A stretch of DNA of 64,000 bases from Pseudonocardia thermophila (GCF_900142365.1 NZ_FRAP01000012.1:62001-126000); one strand, 5' to 3'. Counted from the stretch's first letter, positions 22,372-33,187 are shown. Made by a program: numbers and translations. The notes: generated by a model not told the origin, from the letters alone.

Positions 22372-23532
22372 TCAGCCGGGCAGCCGGACGGGCATCAGGA
22401 GGTGAAGGTAACCCGGCACGGGCTCGGCCGCACCGGACCCCTCCCCGTCCTCGGCGGGCGCCGCCGGCACCGGCCGGACCAGCGCCGGCCGGTTGGGCGT
22501 CGTGAAGGTCATCTGCGCCCGCTCGGTGTGCAGCGCGCCGAACGCGTCGAGGAGGTAGCCGGGGTTGAACGCGATCGTCAGCTGCTCGCCCTCCAGCTCG
22601 CAGGGCAGCTCCTCCTCTGCGCTGCCGACGTCGTCACCGCCCGCCGCGAGCCGCAGCCCGTCCTCGCTGAACTCCATGCGGACCTGCGCCACCCGGTCGG
22701 TCACCAGCGCGACGCGCTTGACCGCCTCGACGAGCGCAGCGACCTCGACGACCGCGGCGGTCGTGTGCTCGGTCGGGATCAGCCGGCGGAACGCGGGGAA
22801 CTCCGCGTCGAGCAGCCGCGTGGTCGCCCGCCGTCCGCCGCCGGTGATGCCGAGCATGCCGTCGCCCGCCGACAGGGCGATCTCGACCGTGCCCGCGCCG
22901 GAGAGCGTCTTGGTCACCTCGGACAGGGTGCGTGCCGGGATCAGCACGGCGCTCTCCAGCGCCGGATCCTCCGGCGTCCACTCGAGCTCGCGCACGGCGA
23001 GCCGGAACCGGTCGGTGGCGGCGAGGGTCAGCTTCGCGCCCTCGATCTCCATGCGGATGCCGGTCAGCATCGGCAGCGTGTCGTCGCGGCCGGCCGCGAC
23101 CACCACCTGACCGACCGCCTCGGCGAGCAGGTCGGCGTGCGCCGTGCCGGCGATCTGCGGCATGGCCGGCAGCTGCGGGTAGTCCTCGACCGGCATCGTC
23201 GGCAGGCTGAACCGGCTCGATCCGCAGCTGATCGTCGCGCGGGCACCGTCCACGACGAGATCGACCGGCTTCGAGGGCAGTGCCCGCGTGATGTCGGCGA
23301 GCAGCCGCCCCGAGACGAGCACCCGGCCGGGGTCGCCGACCGTCCCGTCGAGCTCGACCCGTGCCGACGTCTCGTAGTCGAACCCGGACACCATCAGCCG
23401 ATCACCGGCCGCTCCGGTGGTCGCCTCGACCAGCACACCACCGAGGACCGGGACCGGGGGCCGGGCGGGCAGGCTGCGCGCCACCCACGCAGCGGCGTCG
23501 GCCAAGACATCGCGTTCGACCCGGAACTTCAT
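22372..23532 (-). CDS. dnaN: DNA polymerase III sliding clamp (beta subunit)
   Basis: The 386-residue ring-forming clamp tethers DNA polymerase III to DNA. The start [20 protein letters not shown] is typical of actinobacteria, at ATG 23532 behind GAGGTG. Three repeats of the clamp fold can be followed, and the protein ends [11 protein letters not shown], the usual clamp C-terminus. A Pro/Glu-rich loop ([20 protein letters not shown]) just before the end is an insertion relative to many clamps. The oriC gap lies directly upstream. Confidence 0.97.
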   Translation of the reverse strand: MKFRVERDVLADAAAWVARSLPARPPVPVLGGVLVEATTGAAGDRLMVSGFDYETSARVELDGTVGDPGRVLVSGRLLADITRALPSKPVDLVVDGARATISCGSSRFSLPTMPVEDYPQLPAMPQIAGTAHADLLAEAVGQVVVAAGRDDTLPMLTGIRMEIEGAKLTLAATDRFRLAVRELEWTPEDPALESAVLIPARTLSEVTKTLSGAGTVEIALSAGDGMLGITGGGRRATTRLLDAEFPAFRRLIPTEHTTAAVVEVAALVEAVKRVALVTDRVAQVRMEFSEDGLRLAAGGDDVGSAEEELPCELEGEQLTIAFNPGYLLDAFGALHTERAQMTFTTPNRPALVRPVPAAPAEDGEGSGAAEPVPGYLHLLMPVRLPG

Positions 23533-24877
23533 GGCGGGGAGCACCTCTCGCGCCGGCGGTTTCTGCTCATGGTGGGCCGAAGGACAGCTGCCCCCGGCGT
23601 GCCGCGGCTCCGCCCGGCTGTCGCAGCGGACGGCCGGGGCGAGACCGGAGCACCACCGTAGAGGCTGCCGGGTTCGGGTGTCACTTCGGCCAGGAGCGGG
23701 TAATCGCTGCGTGGTCGTCCGGACACGCAGGCGGACACCGCCGCCCGGACGCGTCTTCCCCACCGCGGTTTCTTCTCTGTTTCGCTGTGGAAAAGATCTC
23801 CAGCAGTCGTACCAGCCCCTGTGCATGGTGTGGACGGAGGCCGTCGGCGCAGGTCGGACGGTGTGGCGGCGTGTGGACTCCGCCGCGGACACCGCCGTGG
23901 GTGGATCGTCGCAGCCGTGGATGGACGGCGATCCACCACAGCTGTCCCCCGGCTGGACACCGGTTGTCCACGGAATCGCGGCGATCCGTCCACGGGGCTC
24001 GACGCGACTGTCCACAGAGTTGTCCCCAGATGTGGGTGAAACGGCGGCCTCGTGGGGACACGTGGTGTTGCCCAGATCGCACCGGAGTGGCGGTCGCGCC
24101 GTCGGGGGACAACCCACATCCGCACCATTCGTCACGGGTTTCGCGACGCTCTGTGATCGGCTGATCAACGCGCCGCGCCGAACGCTCGCCGGCGATGCGA
24201 CGAACGGTCTCGGTTGGACGCCGAACGGTTCGTGAACCGTCGGCTGGGCGCGCTGAGCCGTCGTAACCGACCGGCGGGCCGATCGTTGGGGTGCGGCCGG
24301 ACGGGTGGGTGGTGAATCGACGAGCGGCCGAGGACGGAGCTGAGGACCGCCGAGCCCGGGGTGCGGAGTCGCCGGGTCCGAGGTTGTGGATCGACCGGCG
24401 CGGTGCAGAGAGCGCCGGACGGCGGGGAGCGCCGCGGGTCGCTCCGGCCGCGAGTCGCGCGTCCGGCCCGCCGAGAAGGCGCGTTCGAGCCGAGTCGCGC
24501 ACGTGGTGCAGTGAATCTCGCGAACGCCCCCGTCGAGATGTCCGAACGGTGCAGGAGGTGCTGGCGAGGATGGCGGAAGGCGGCCCTACCGCCACGCCGT
24601 GGCAGCAGAGAGCGTTCCTGCAGACGTGACGTGATCCACGGTGCCCGGACCTCGTACGGACTGCCCCACCGCCACTGACCGAGGACTACCGGAAGGTGAC
24701 CACAGCGCTCGCGCGCGTCGTCGACTCGCGCGAGTCGCGATCCGGTGACGAAGGAGCCGGGCGCGATCAACGAGGAAGGAACCGGGAGGCGGACTCGTGT
24801 GCGGTGAGTGCGGGAGGACCGGAGCGGGCCGTCCTCTCCTTATCGACTACTCAGCAGCACTCGGCAGCACTGACTAC
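23533..24877. other. Origin of replication (oriC) between dnaN and dnaA
   Basis: No credible gene lies in this 1345-base gap. DnaA boxes matching TTGTCCACA at 8 of 9 positions are TGTGGAAAA 23786-23794 (minus sense), TTGTCCACG 23964-23972, CTGTCCACA 24008-24016 and TTGTCCCCA 24020-24028. Weaker copies (7 of 9) lie at 23829, 23872, 24052 and 24105. A locally less GC-rich stretch at 23768-23800 beside the first box is a candidate unwinding element. The right half (24290-24870) holds repeats of CGAGTCGCG but no boxes I can see. Confidence 0.85.
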
Positions 24878-26473
24878 TCAGCCCCCACCCCGCGCCCGCT
24901 GCCGGATCCGCGTGGTCAGCTCCTGCACCTGCTCGAACGTCTTGCGCCGCTGCGCGATCTCGTTGCGGATCTTCTTGTCCGCGTGCATGACCGTCGTGTG
25001 GTCACGACCACCGAACGTCTGCCCGATCCGCGGCAGCGACAGGTCCGTCAGCTCGCGGCACAGGTACATGGCGATCTGCCGCGCCTGGGCGAGCGCCTTC
25101 GTCTTCCCCGGGCCGCACATCTCCTCGATGGTGATGCCGAAGAAGTCGGCGGTGACCGCCATGATCGTCGGCGCGGTGATCTCCGAGTTGGCCGAGTCGG
25201 GGATGAGGTCGCGCAGCACGATCTCGGCGAGCTGCGTGTCGACCGGCTGCCGGTTCAGCGACGCGAACGCCGTGACCCGGATCAGCGCGCCCTCGAGCTC
25301 GCGGATGTTGCGCTCGATGCGCGTCGCGATGAACTCCAGCACCTCGTCGGAGACGGCGAGCCGGTCCTGCGCGGCCTTCTTGCGCAGGATCGCGATGCGG
25401 GTCTCCAGCTCGGGCGGCTGGATGTCGGTGATGAGGCCCCACTCGAACCGGGTGCGCATCCGGTCCTCGAGGGTCTCCAGGCGCTTCGGCGGCCGGTCGG
25501 ACGAGACGACGATCTGCTTGTTCGCGTTGTGGAGGGTGTTGAAGGTGTGGAAGAACTCCTCCTGGGTCCCTTCCTTGCCCTCCAGGAACTGGATGTCGTC
25601 CACCAGCAGCACGTCGACGTCGCGGTAGCGGCGCTGGAAGGCCACCTTGCGGTCGTCGCGCAGCGAGTTGATGAAGTCGTTGGTGAACTCCTCGGTGGAC
25701 ACGTACCGGACCCGCATACCGGGGAACAGCCGCTGCGTGTAGTGGCCGACGGCGTGCAGCAGGTGGGTCTTGCCCAGCCCGGAGTCACCCCAGATGAACA
25801 GCGGGTTGTACGCGCGCGCCGGTGCCTCGGCGACCGCGACGGCGGCGGCGTGGCTGAACCGGTTCGACGCCCCGATGACGAAGGTGTCGAACGTGTACTT
25901 CTCGTTGAGCCGGCTCTGCGACCGCGGCGCGTCGGCGGGGGTCGGGCCGGCGGGCGGCCACACCTCGCGGTGCACCCGTCCGGGGGCGGGGTCGACCGGA
26001 CGCCCGACGCCGGCGGCCGGGGCGATCGGGTCCCCGCCGGGCAGCGGACCACCCGGCGGCGGCAGGTCCGGCGCCGTGGCCGGGGCGGCGTGGGGGGAGG
26101 CCAAGAGGGCGGTGTCGGTGGCCGGCTGACCGGCTGCGGGCCCCGCGGCGGGGCGCTCCACTGCCGGCGGCGCGGGCGGATCGGGGAGCTCGGTGCCGCC
26201 GGAGGCCGCGGAGGCGTCGACGACGACGGCGAGGTTCACCGGCACGCCGAGGTGGCGGCCGAGGGCCTCGCTGATCGGGCGGCGCAGGATGCGCTCGATC
26301 GCGTCCTTGGCGAAGTCGCTCGGGGCTGCGAGCAGCGCGGTGCCGTCGATGAGGCCGAGCGGACGGGTCAGCCGGAGGAAGGCCCGCTGTTGGCCCGAGA
26401 GGGACGACGAGCCCGAGAGGTCGGCGATGACCTGGTTCCAGACCTCACCGAGATCTCCCGGTTGATCCGCCAC
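24878..26473 (-). CDS. dnaA: Chromosomal replication initiator DnaA
   Basis: The 531-residue initiator binds DnaA boxes, melts oriC and recruits the helicase. Domain I (1-85) is followed by a long Pro/Ala-rich domain II (about 95-185). The AAA+ domain III has Walker [10 protein letters not shown] (229-237) and Walker [12 protein letters not shown]. Domain IV contains the DNA-binding signature [17 protein letters not shown] 26473 begins [15 protein letters not shown] and has GGGAGGGGG upstream. One perfect DnaA box 69 bases upstream suggests autoregulation. Confidence 0.98.
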   Translation of the reverse strand: MADQPGDLGEVWNQVIADLSGSSSLSGQQRAFLRLTRPLGLIDGTALLAAPSDFAKDAIERILRRPISEALGRHLGVPVNLAVVVDASAASGGTELPDPPAPPAVERPAAGPAAGQPATDTALLASPHAAPATAPDLPPPGGPLPGGDPIAPAAGVGRPVDPAPGRVHREVWPPAGPTPADAPRSQSRLNEKYTFDTFVIGASNRFSHAAAVAVAEAPARAYNPLFIWGDSGLGKTHLLHAVGHYTQRLFPGMRVRYVSTEEFTNDFINSLRDDRKVAFQRRYRDVDVLLVDDIQFLEGKEGTQEEFFHTFNTLHNANKQIVVSSDRPPKRLETLEDRMRTRFEWGLITDIQPPELETRIAILRKKAAQDRLAVSDEVLEFIATRIERNIRELEGALIRVTAFASLNRQPVDTQLAEIVLRDLIPDSANSEITAPTIMAVTADFFGITIEEMCGPGKTKALAQARQIAMYLCRELTDLSLPRIGQTFGGRDHTTVMHADKKIRNEIAQRRKTFEQVQELTTRIRQRARGGG

Positions 26474-26916
26474 CGGCCGGCACCCCCTCCCGGTCGTCAC
26501 CTGTGGACCGGCCGCCGCAGTGCGCCGATCGATCCCCAGTTTTGTCCACAGCTGTGCGCAAGCAAGACCGTACGCGGCCCGCTCGACGAGGCGTCGTGCG
26601 GCCCTGTGTGAACGAGCTAGGTTGTCGGTCCCCCCTGTAACCGCGATGGAGTGGCGCACGCTAACAACGGAGGGCCTCCGCCACAAGCCGGAGGGGTACG
26701 CCCGTGACAACGGTGCGGGGCGGGCCCGGGTTACGGCGGTTCGGGCCGCGGCCGGGGACCGGGTCGTCGCCGGTCCGAGGTGCTGCGTTACCCTTGTGCG
26801 AAGCCGTGTCCGGGCTGACCGCCCACCCCCGACACCGGATGAGCAGGACCGTCCGAGCCGACGCACGACGATGACGGCGACGGCCCGTGCCCGCCGCCGA
26901 CCAGGAGAGCCGAGAA
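26474..26916. promoter_or_regulatory. Divergent dnaA-rpmH control region with a DnaA box
   Basis: This 443-base gap separates the two divergent blocks. A perfect TTGTCCACA lies at 26542-26550, with a partial TGTGGACCG at 26511-26519, placed to let DnaA act on its own promoter. On the plus strand TACCCT at 26789-26794 is a possible -10 for rpmH. No gene is supported here. Confidence 0.55.
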
Positions 26917-27060
26917 GTGAGCAAGGGTAAGCGCACCTTCCAGCCGAACAACCGCCGCCGCGCGCGCAAGCACGGGTTCCGGCTGCGCATGCGGACCCGC
27001 GCGGGCCGGGCGATCATCGCCAACCGGCGCAGCAAGGGCCGCGTGCGGCTCTCGGCCTGA
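26917..27060 (+). CDS. rpmH: 50S ribosomal protein L34
   Basis: The 47-residue, strongly basic protein reads [19 protein letters not shown] then [19 protein letters not shown], the invariant L34 pattern. It sits in the large ribosomal subunit. The start is GTG 26917 with AGGAG 11 bases upstream. The order rpmH-rnpA-yidD-yidC is nearly universal in bacteria, and the stop is 11 bases before rnpA. Confidence 0.97.
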   Translation: MSKGKRTFQPNNRRRARKHGFRLRMRTRAGRAIIANRRSKGRVRLSA

Positions 27061-27071
27061 TCCGGGGCCCG

Positions 27072-27425
27072 GTGCTGCCGGCCGCATCCCGGCTCACGCA
27101 CCGGGACGACTTCACCGCGGTCATGAAGCGCGGTCGCAGCAGTGGCCGCTCACGACTCGTGGTCCATCTGCTCCGAGCCGGCCAGGGGGAACGCCCCCGG
27201 GCCGGCTTCGTCGTGAGCAAGGCCGTGGGGAACGCCGTGGTCCGGCACCGGGTCACCCGCAGGCTCCGCCACCTGGTGGCGGACCGGCTGCCCGAGCTCC
27301 CCGCCGACACGATGCTGGTGGTGCGGGCGCTTCCCCCGGCGGCGCAGGCGAGCTCGGCCGAGCTCGGCGCCGACCTGGACGCCGCGCTGCGCAGCGCGCT
27401 CCGCAAGGCTGGTGCGTCCCGATGA
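27072..27425 (+). CDS. rnpA: Ribonuclease P protein component
   Basis: The 117-residue basic protein assists the RNase P RNA in trimming tRNA 5' leaders. The family motif is seen as [20 protein letters not shown] (about residues 49-68), with His replacing the common Asn in the RNR box. It starts at GTG 27072 and its stop overlaps yidD by 4 bases (ATGA). Confidence 0.95.
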   Translation: MLPAASRLTHRDDFTAVMKRGRSSGRSRLVVHLLRAGQGERPRAGFVVSKAVGNAVVRHRVTRRLRHLVADRLPELPADTMLVVRALPPAAQASSAELGADLDAALRSALRKAGASR

Positions 27426-27748
27426 GGAGCCTCGTCCACCGGACCAGCGGTGCCGTCGTCACGGCGCTGGTGTTCCTGCTGCGGATCTACCAGGTGCACG
27501 TCTCGCCGGCGTTCCCGCCGACGTGCCGGTTCTACCCGAGCTGCAGCCAGTACGCGGTGGAGGCGCTGCAGATCCACGGCGTCCTCCGCGGTGTCGGACT
27601 GACCACCTGGCGCCTCCTGCGCTGCCACCCGTGGCACCCTGGAGGGGCCGATCCGGTGCCGCCGCGCCGCGGTGACCGGACGTCTCCCGTCGCCGCCCTC
27701 ACCTGCGTCGACGCCGAGGACCATCACGAGGAGCAAGCTCCGTGCTGA
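27422..27748 (+). CDS. yidD: Membrane protein insertion efficiency factor YidD
   Basis: The 108-residue protein has the YidD signature: [22 protein letters not shown] near residues 21-41 and [16 protein letters not shown] near 70-84, including the three conserved Cys. It is a peripheral inner-membrane protein that helps YidC insert proteins. It is coupled to rnpA upstream and overlaps yidC by 7 bases. The C-terminal tail (about 20 residues) is variable. Confidence 0.95.
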   Translation: MRSLVHRTSGAVVTALVFLLRIYQVHVSPAFPPTCRFYPSCSQYAVEALQIHGVLRGVGLTTWRLLRCHPWHPGGADPVPPRRGDRTSPVAALTCVDAEDHHEEQAPC

Positions 27749-28860
27749 ACTTCATCTACTACCCGGTGTCCTTCATCCTCTGGTGCTGGCACTGGGTCTT
27801 CAGCAAGGTCTTCGGTGACGAGGGCCTCGGCGGCGGCATCGCCTGGTCGCTGTCGGTCGTCTTCCTCGTCTTCACCCTGCGCGCACTCCTGTTCAAGCCG
27901 TTCGTCGCCCAGGTGCGATCGATGCGCAAGATGCAGGAGTTCCAGCCGGAGATGCAGCGCATCCGGAAGAAGTACGCCAACGACCGGCAGAAGCAGGCGC
28001 AGGAGATGCAGCGCCTGCAGGCCGAGCACGGCGTCAACCCGCTCATGGGCTGCCTTCCGGTGCTGGTGCAGGTCCCGGTCTTCATCGGCCTGTTCCACGT
28101 GCTGCGCACGTTCGGCCCGGTCAACGCCGACGGCGTCCCGGTCAACGACGACGGCTCGATCCGCACCGAGAACTACTTCTTCGACCAGGAGGGCGTCGAG
28201 TCCTTCAACCGCGCCAGCCTCTTCGGTGCGAAGCTCGGCGAGTGGGTCACCAAGGGCGAGGCTGCGCTCAACGCGGCCGGTACCTCGGTCGGCCAGATGC
28301 TGGTCGTCATGATCCCGTTGATGATCGCGGCGGGTGTGTTCACGCACATCACCGCGCGGCACTCGGTCGCCCGCCAGACCGCGGCGCAGGCCGAGAACCC
28401 GCAGACGGCGATCATGAACAAGCTGATGTTGTACGTCTTCCCGATCGGCGTCGTCGTCGGTGCCCCGTTCCTGCCGTTGGCAATCCTCATCTACTGGGTC
28501 GCGAACAACCTGTGGACGCTCGGCCAGCAGTGGGTCGTCTACCGCAAGATCGACCGCGAGGAGGCGGAGAAGCGCAACGCCATCGAGGCGACCCAGAAGG
28601 CGCTCGCTCCGAAGCCCGGCCAGAAGCCCGTCCGCCCCGATCAGCAGCGCTCCGAGAACCGGGACAAGAAGCCCGGTGCGAAGCCCGTCACCCGCAAGCC
28701 GGCCACTCCGAAGGGCCCCGCGGGAGGTTCTCCGAACGGCAAGGCAGGCAGCACCGGTCAGGCGTCGGGCGCGTCGAGCCCGAACGGCTCCGCCACGACG
28801 TCGGCGAACCGGAACGCCCCCGCCCGCAGCGGGAACCGCAAACAGCGCAGACGTCGCTGA
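27742..28860 (+). CDS. yidC: Membrane protein insertase YidC
   Basis: The 372-residue insertase has five membrane segments. After the first (about residues 5-20), a cytosolic hairpin carries RKMQEFQPEMQRIRKKYAND, then HGVNPLMGCLPVLVQVPVFIGLFHVL. A long outer loop and the segments around QMLVVMIPLMIAAGVF and LMLYVFPIGVVVGAPFLPLAIL follow. The last ~90 residues are a Lys/Pro-rich cytosolic tail ending NRKQRRRR, able to bind ribosomes. It starts at GTG 27742. Confidence 0.96.
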   Translation: MLNFIYYPVSFILWCWHWVFSKVFGDEGLGGGIAWSLSVVFLVFTLRALLFKPFVAQVRSMRKMQEFQPEMQRIRKKYANDRQKQAQEMQRLQAEHGVNPLMGCLPVLVQVPVFIGLFHVLRTFGPVNADGVPVNDDGSIRTENYFFDQEGVESFNRASLFGAKLGEWVTKGEAALNAAGTSVGQMLVVMIPLMIAAGVFTHITARHSVARQTAAQAENPQTAIMNKLMLYVFPIGVVVGAPFLPLAILIYWVANNLWTLGQQWVVYRKIDREEAEKRNAIEATQKALAPKPGQKPVRPDQQRSENRDKKPGAKPVTRKPATPKGPAGGSPNGKAGSTGQASGASSPNGSATTSANRNAPARSGNRKQRRRR

Positions 28861-28951
28861 CCCACGAACCACTCGGCCGTCCGCGGACGGCCGCCGCGCC
28901 GACGTCCGGCTCCCCGGCGGCGGCGCGCAGGCTAGGCGAGAGGAGACGTAC

Positions 28952-29464
28952 GTGGCGAAGACCGCACAGCAGGGTGGAGGGTCTGCTGCCTCGACCAACG
29001 AGGATCTGCTGGTCCGCGAGGGGGACGTCGCGGGCGACTACCTCGAGCGCCTGCTCGACCTCCTCGACTACGACGGCGACATCGACCTCGACGTGGAGGC
29101 CGGCCGGGCAGTCGTCAGCATCGACGGCGGAGACGATCTGGACAAGCTCGTGGGCGAGCGGGGCGCGGTGCTGGAGGCCCTGCAGGAGCTGACCCGGCTG
29201 GCCGTGCAGCAGACGCTGGGCAGCCGCAGCCGGCTGATGCTCGACATCGCGGGCTGGCGAGCCCACCGCCGCGCGGAGCTGACCGAGCTCGGTACCCGGA
29301 CCGCCAAGGAGGTGCTCGCCACGGGGAAGTCGGTGCGGCTCAAGCCGATGACTCCGTTCGAGCGGAAGGTCGTCCACGACGCGGTGGCGAAGATCAAGGG
29401 CGTCGCCAGCGAGAGCGAGGGCGAGGAGCCGCGGCGCCAGGTGGTTGTCTTCCGCAGTGCCTGA
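28952..29464 (+). CDS. khpB: KhpB/Jag RNA-binding protein (KH and R3H domains)
   Basis: The 170-residue protein has a KH-II domain (about 25-95, with [18 protein letters not shown]) and an R3H domain (about 95-165, with [13 protein letters not shown] and [18 protein letters not shown]). It lacks the N-terminal Jag domain of Firmicutes, as usual in actinobacteria. Relatives bind RNA and influence cell envelope gene expression. GTG 28952 has AGGAGA 5 bases upstream. Its end overlaps rsmG, keeping it in the yidC-rsmG-parA block. Confidence 0.92.
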   Translation: MAKTAQQGGGSAASTNEDLLVREGDVAGDYLERLLDLLDYDGDIDLDVEAGRAVVSIDGGDDLDKLVGERGAVLEALQELTRLAVQQTLGSRSRLMLDIAGWRAHRRAELTELGTRTAKEVLATGKSVRLKPMTPFERKVVHDAVAKIKGVASESEGEEPRRQVVVFRSA

Positions 29465-30104
29465 ACCGGCCCCCGCGAGCGCAGCGAAGGTCTTCGGCGA
29501 GCGGCTCCCGCTCGCCGAGCGGTACGCGGAGCACCTGGTCACCACCGGGGTCGAACGCGGCCTCATCGGCCCGCGGGAAGCCCCGCGCATCTGGGAGCGC
29601 CACATCCTCAACTGCGCGGTCGTCGCGGAGCTGATACCTGACGCCGCTCGGCTGGTGGATGTGGGTTCGGGTGCGGGCCTGCCCGGACTACCCTTGGCAC
29701 TGGCGCGGCCGGACCTCGGCATCGTCCTCGTGGAGCCCCTGTCCCGTCGGGTCGAGTGGCTGCGCGAGGTGATCGACGACCTGGGCCTGCCCGTCGAGGT
29801 GGAGCGAGGCCGGGCTGAGGAACCGGCAGTGCGCCGGCGATGGGAGGGAGCCGACGTGGTGACCGCCCGGGCTGTGGCGCCCCTGCACCGGCTGGCCCGA
29901 TGGTGTCTCCCGCTCCTGCGTCCCGGAGGCGTCATGGTCGCCGTCAAGGGTGAGTCCGCACCGGAGGAGGCTCGGCGCGACGCCGCGGCCGTCGCGCGCC
30001 TGGGCGGCGGCACACCCCGCGTGCAGCGGTGTGGCGGCGACATCGTCGATCCGCCCAGCACGGTGATCGTCGTCGAGCGTGTACCTCGGCGGAGGAAAGG
30101 GTGA
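29457..30104 (+). CDS. rsmG: 16S rRNA (guanine-N7) methyltransferase RsmG
   Basis: The product of about 215 residues methylates G527 of 16S rRNA using S-adenosylmethionine. The SAM motif [19 protein letters not shown] (about residues 66-84) and IWERHILNC just before it identify the family. The start is uncertain: GTG 29457 (overlapping the khpB stop) is preferred; TTG 29445 would add four residues. Its stop overlaps parA as GTGA. Loss of RsmG gives low-level streptomycin resistance in many bacteria; this copy looks intact. Confidence 0.93.
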   Translation: MPEPAPASAAKVFGERLPLAERYAEHLVTTGVERGLIGPREAPRIWERHILNCAVVAELIPDAARLVDVGSGAGLPGLPLALARPDLGIVLVEPLSRRVEWLREVIDDLGLPVEVERGRAEEPAVRRRWEGADVVTARAVAPLHRLARWCLPLLRPGGVMVAVKGESAPEEARRDAAAVARLGGGTPRVQRCGGDIVDPPSTVIVVERVPRRRKG

Positions 30105-31033
30105 GCGTGTCGTTCAACGTGTCCGACGTTCCACGTGAAACACCCGCGTCCGCACCGGAATGGACGCCCATCGCGGAGGAGGCCGCGCGCGCGGCCCGGG
30201 TGCTGCACCCGGAGCGCTACCGCATGCCGCGCCCGCTGCACCGGCGAGTCCTGACGGTCGCCAACCAGAAGGGCGGAGTCGGCAAGACCACCAGCACCGT
30301 CAACATCGCCGCCGCGCTGGCCATGCACGGCGTGCGCACGCTCGTCATCGATCTCGATCCCCAGGGCAACGCGAGCACTGCACTCGGCGTGGAGCACCGC
30401 ATCGGCACCCCGTCGGTGTACGAGCTGCTGCTGGGTGAGATGGACCTGCGCGAGGCCGCGGTACCGAGCACCGCCTCGCCGCAGCTGCTCTGCGTCCCGG
30501 CGACGATCGACCTGGCTGGCGCCGAGATCGAGCTCGTCAGCATGGTGGCCCGGGAGAACCGGCTGAAGCAGGCCCTCTCCCCCGAGGCGCTCACGGAGCT
30601 CGACGTCGACTACGTCTTCATCGACTGTCCGCCGTCGCTCGGTCTGCTCACGGTCAACGCGCTCGTGGCGGCGTCCGAGGTGCTGATCCCGATCCAGTGC
30701 GAGTACTACGCCCTCGAGGGGCTCGGCCAGCTGCTGAGCAACATCGATCTGGTGCGCTCGCACCTCAACACGTCGCTGCACGTCTCGACGATCCTGCTGA
30801 CGATGTACGACGGGCGCACCAAGCTCGCCGACCAGGTCACCCAGGAGGTCCGCGGACACTTCGGCGACACGGTTCTGCGGACAGTTATCCCGCGGAGCGT
30901 GAAGGTGTCAGAGGCGCCCGGGTACAGCCAGACGGTGCTCGCGTACGACCCCGGATCCCGCGGCGCGATGAGCTACGTGGACGCCGCGCGCGAGATCGCG
31001 GAGCGCGGCGCGGGCCGGGTGGAGGCGCCGTGA
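30101..31033 (+). CDS. parA: Chromosome partitioning ATPase ParA
   Basis: The 310-residue Walker-type ATPase drives chromosome origin segregation with ParB. The deviant Walker A is KGGVGKTT (about 57-64) after [17 protein letters not shown] and [11 protein letters not shown] follow. GTG 30101 has GGAGGAAAG directly upstream. A parS-like site lies within codons 9-14 and is translated as VPRET, so the DNA site and protein sequence are used together. It overlaps rsmG and parB by 4 bases each. Confidence 0.96.
   Translation: MSVSFNVSDVPRETPASAPEWTPIAEEAARAARVLHPERYRMPRPLHRRVLTVANQKGGVGKTTSTVNIAAALAMHGVRTLVIDLDPQGNASTALGVEHRIGTPSVYELLLGEMDLREAAVPSTASPQLLCVPATIDLAGAEIELVSMVARENRLKQALSPEALTELDVDYVFIDCPPSLGLLTVNALVAASEVLIPIQCEYYALEGLGQLLSNIDLVRSHLNTSLHVSTILLTMYDGRTKLADQVTQEVRGHFGDTVLRTVIPRSVKVSEAPGYSQTVLAYDPGSRGAMSYVDAAREIAERGAGRVEAP
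30127..30142. promoter_or_regulatory. parS-like site inside the start of parA
   Basis: CGTTCCACGTGAAACA differs from the canonical TGTTTCACGTGAAACA at two positions. It lies 26 bases into parA. Confidence 0.7.
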
Positions 31034-32043
31034 GCGACCGTCCGGCCTCGCCGCAGCGCAAGGGCGGGCTGGGCCGCGGGCTCGCCGCGCTGATCCCGAC
31101 CGGCACTGCCGCGGGCGCGTTCTCCGCCCCGGCGGACGCCGGACGCCCACCCGCCGGCCCGCAGCTGTCCTCGGGTGGCGCCGTTCCCCCAGCACCTGCC
31201 CCGGCCTCGACGGCGCCGGCATCGACCAACGGCGAGATGGCTGCCGAGTTCCGGGAGATCCCCATCTCGGCCGTCCAGCCCAACCCGAAGCAGCCGCGCA
31301 CGAACTTCGACGAGGAGGCGCTCGCCGAGCTCGAGCACTCCATCCGCGAGTTCGGGTTACTGCAGCCGATCGTCGTCCGCGAGGTCGCTCCCGGCTCTTA
31401 CCAACTCGTGATGGGCGAGCGGCGGCTGCGGGCCGCGCGCCGCGCCGGGCTCGCCACGCTGCCCGCGATCGTCCGGCACACCGCCGACGACGAGATGCTG
31501 CGCGACGCGCTGCTGGAGAACATCCACCGGGTCCAGCTGAACCCGCTCGACGAGGCCGCGGCGTACGAGCAGTTGCTCGAGGAGTTCGGCGTCACGCACA
31601 CCGAGCTCGCCGACCGGCTCGGCCGTAGCCGCCCCGTCGTCACCAACACGATCCGCCTGCTGAAGCTCCCGCTCGCGGTGCAGCGCCGGGTCGCGGCCGG
31701 TGTGCTGTCCGCGGGCCACGCCCGAGCGCTGCTCGGCATCGACGACCCGGCGCAGCAGGAGGAGCTCGCCGCTCGGATCGTCGCCGAGGGCATGTCGGTC
31801 CGGGCCACCGAGGAGGCGGTCGTCCTCCTCCGCAACCAGTCGCCGAAGAAGCAGAAGGCGCCCCGGCGGAAGCAGATGCTCGCGCCCGGGCTGCAGGACC
31901 TCGCGGAGAAGCTGTCCGATCGCTTCGACACCCGTGTGAAGGTCGAGCTCGGTCAGCGCAAGGGACGCATCGTCGTCGAGTTCGGTTCCGTCGACGATCT
32001 CCAGCGCATCGTGGACATCATGAGCCGCGGCGCGGACGAGTGA
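31030..32043 (+). CDS. parB: Chromosome partitioning protein ParB
   Basis: The 337-residue protein binds parS and, by its CTPase activity, spreads as a clamp on DNA. The start [15 protein letters not shown] is the ParA-stimulating motif. A Pro/Ala linker (about 25-70) leads to the CTP-binding domain with [14 protein letters not shown] and GERRLRAAR. The helix-turn-helix region around [22 protein letters not shown] contacts parS, and a C-terminal dimerisation domain follows. GTG 31030 overlaps the parA stop. Four parS-like sites are within 3 kb. Confidence 0.96.
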   Translation: MSDRPASPQRKGGLGRGLAALIPTGTAAGAFSAPADAGRPPAGPQLSSGGAVPPAPAPASTAPASTNGEMAAEFREIPISAVQPNPKQPRTNFDEEALAELEHSIREFGLLQPIVVREVAPGSYQLVMGERRLRAARRAGLATLPAIVRHTADDEMLRDALLENIHRVQLNPLDEAAAYEQLLEEFGVTHTELADRLGRSRPVVTNTIRLLKLPLAVQRRVAAGVLSAGHARALLGIDDPAQQEELAARIVAEGMSVRATEEAVVLLRNQSPKKQKAPRRKQMLAPGLQDLAEKLSDRFDTRVKVELGQRKGRIVVEFGSVDDLQRIVDIMSRGADE

Positions 32044-32137
32044 GCACGCCGGACTAGCCGACAGTTATCGACAGCACCCGGAAACCGATCACAGCGGGGT
32101 CGGTCCGTTCGCCGGCAGCCCCACCTGGTTTCGTCGC

Positions 32138-33100
32138 TCACGCTGTTTCACGTGAAACACGGGCGATGGTCCACTCGACCAACCCCGCGTAGACCGCGCC
32201 GAGCTCCCGCCCCGCGGCGCGGGCGGCGAGCGGCAGCAGCGACGTGTCAGTGAGGCCGGGTGACACGTTCACCTCCAGCACCTGGACCGCTCCGTACTCG
32301 TCGACGACCGCATCCATGCGCGAGACGTCGCGCAGCCCGAGCAGCCGGTGAGCGGCGACCGCCGTCTCAGCGAGGCGATCGAGCACGTCGGCGTCGAGCC
32401 GCGCTGGGCAGTGGAACGTCGTGGCGCCCGGGGTGTAGCGGGCGGTGTAGTCGTAGATGCCGCCCGTCGGGCGGATCTCGACGGGCGGCAGCGCGACCGG
32501 TGTCCCGTTCTCCTCGACGACCGACACGGCCACCTCCGTGCCCTCGACGAACCGCTCGGCGAGGACCGTGTCGGAGTAGGCGAGGCAGCTGACCATGGCC
32601 GACGGAAGTTCCGCGATGTCGGTGACGACCTGCGCACCGAGCGCCGAGCCGCCCTGATCGGGTTTGATCATCATGGGCAGGCTGAGCTTGTTCACCATCG
32701 CCTCCAGGACGGCCTGCGCCCCGAGTGCGCGGAACGTCGTGTGCGGGAGCGCGACCCAGTCCGGCGTCAGGATGCCCGCTTCGGCCATCGCCGCCTTCGC
32801 CGTCGGCTTGTCCCACACGCGGCGGCAGGCGTGCGCGGGCGTGCCGACGAACGGGACGTCGAGGAGTTCGAGGACGGCCTGGATCGACCCGTTCTCCCCT
32901 TCTCCCCCGTGCAGCGCCACGATCGCGGCATCGGGCTTCTCCGTCCGCAGTCGGGCGACGAGGCTCGCGTCGACGTCCCACTCGACCACGTCGATCCCGA
33001 CGCTGCGCAGCGCCTGAGCGAGCCGCCGCCCGGAGCGCATGGACACCTCCCGCTCGTGCGAGAGTCCGCCGGCCAGCACCGCTACCGTCCTGTCGATCAC
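32138..33100 (-). CDS. D-alanine--D-alanine ligase family protein
   Basis: The 320-residue ATP-grasp protein has the Ddl order: VAVLAGGLSHEREVS at the start, ALHGGEGENGSIQ (about 62-74), PMMIKPDQGGSALG in the ATP-grasp centre, and LEVNVSPGLTDTSLLPLAA near the end. Ddl makes the dipeptide used in peptidoglycan; canonical enzymes have HGxxGEDGxIQ and EVNTxPG, so this is a slightly divergent member. The final codons encode VSRETA across a perfect parS site. It starts at GTG 33100 and converges on parB across a 94-base gap. Confidence 0.85.
   Translation of the reverse strand: MIDRTVAVLAGGLSHEREVSMRSGRRLAQALRSVGIDVVEWDVDASLVARLRTEKPDAAIVALHGGEGENGSIQAVLELLDVPFVGTPAHACRRVWDKPTAKAAMAEAGILTPDWVALPHTTFRALGAQAVLEAMVNKLSLPMMIKPDQGGSALGAQVVTDIAELPSAMVSCLAYSDTVLAERFVEGTEVAVSVVEENGTPVALPPVEIRPTGGIYDYTARYTPGATTFHCPARLDADVLDRLAETAVAAHRLLGLRDVSRMDAVVDEYGAVQVLEVNVSPGLTDTSLLPLAARAAGRELGAVYAGLVEWTIARVSRETA
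32144..32159. promoter_or_regulatory. Perfect parS site in the end of the ddl-like gene
   Basis: TGTTTCACGTGAAACA matches the bacterial parS consensus at all 16 positions. It is 100 bases past parB and inside the last codons of the Ddl-family gene. Confidence 0.92.
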
Positions 33101-33148
33101 TGCCGCATTCTCCCCGCTGCGGCCGTGCCCAGCCGGGTCGGGGTCGGC

Positions 33149-33164
33149 GGTTTCACGTGAAACA
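33149..33164. promoter_or_regulatory. parS site upstream of the ddl-like gene
   Basis: GGTTTCACGTGAAACA matches parS at 15 of 16 positions. It lies about 50 bases upstream of the Ddl-family start, where ParB could also affect transcription. Confidence 0.88.
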
Positions 33165-33187
33165 CGGCCACGTCCACGGCGCAGAAC

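Noticed and set aside
19891-23661. A 1256-codon open frame on the plus strand
   Set aside because: It is antisense to dciA, recF, gnd and dnaN and has no family motif; long empty frames are expected opposite GC-rich genes.
23681-24770. Several 60-300 codon frames in the oriC gap
   Set aside because: They are Arg/Pro/Ser-rich on both strands, lack ribosome sites and would encode through DnaA boxes.
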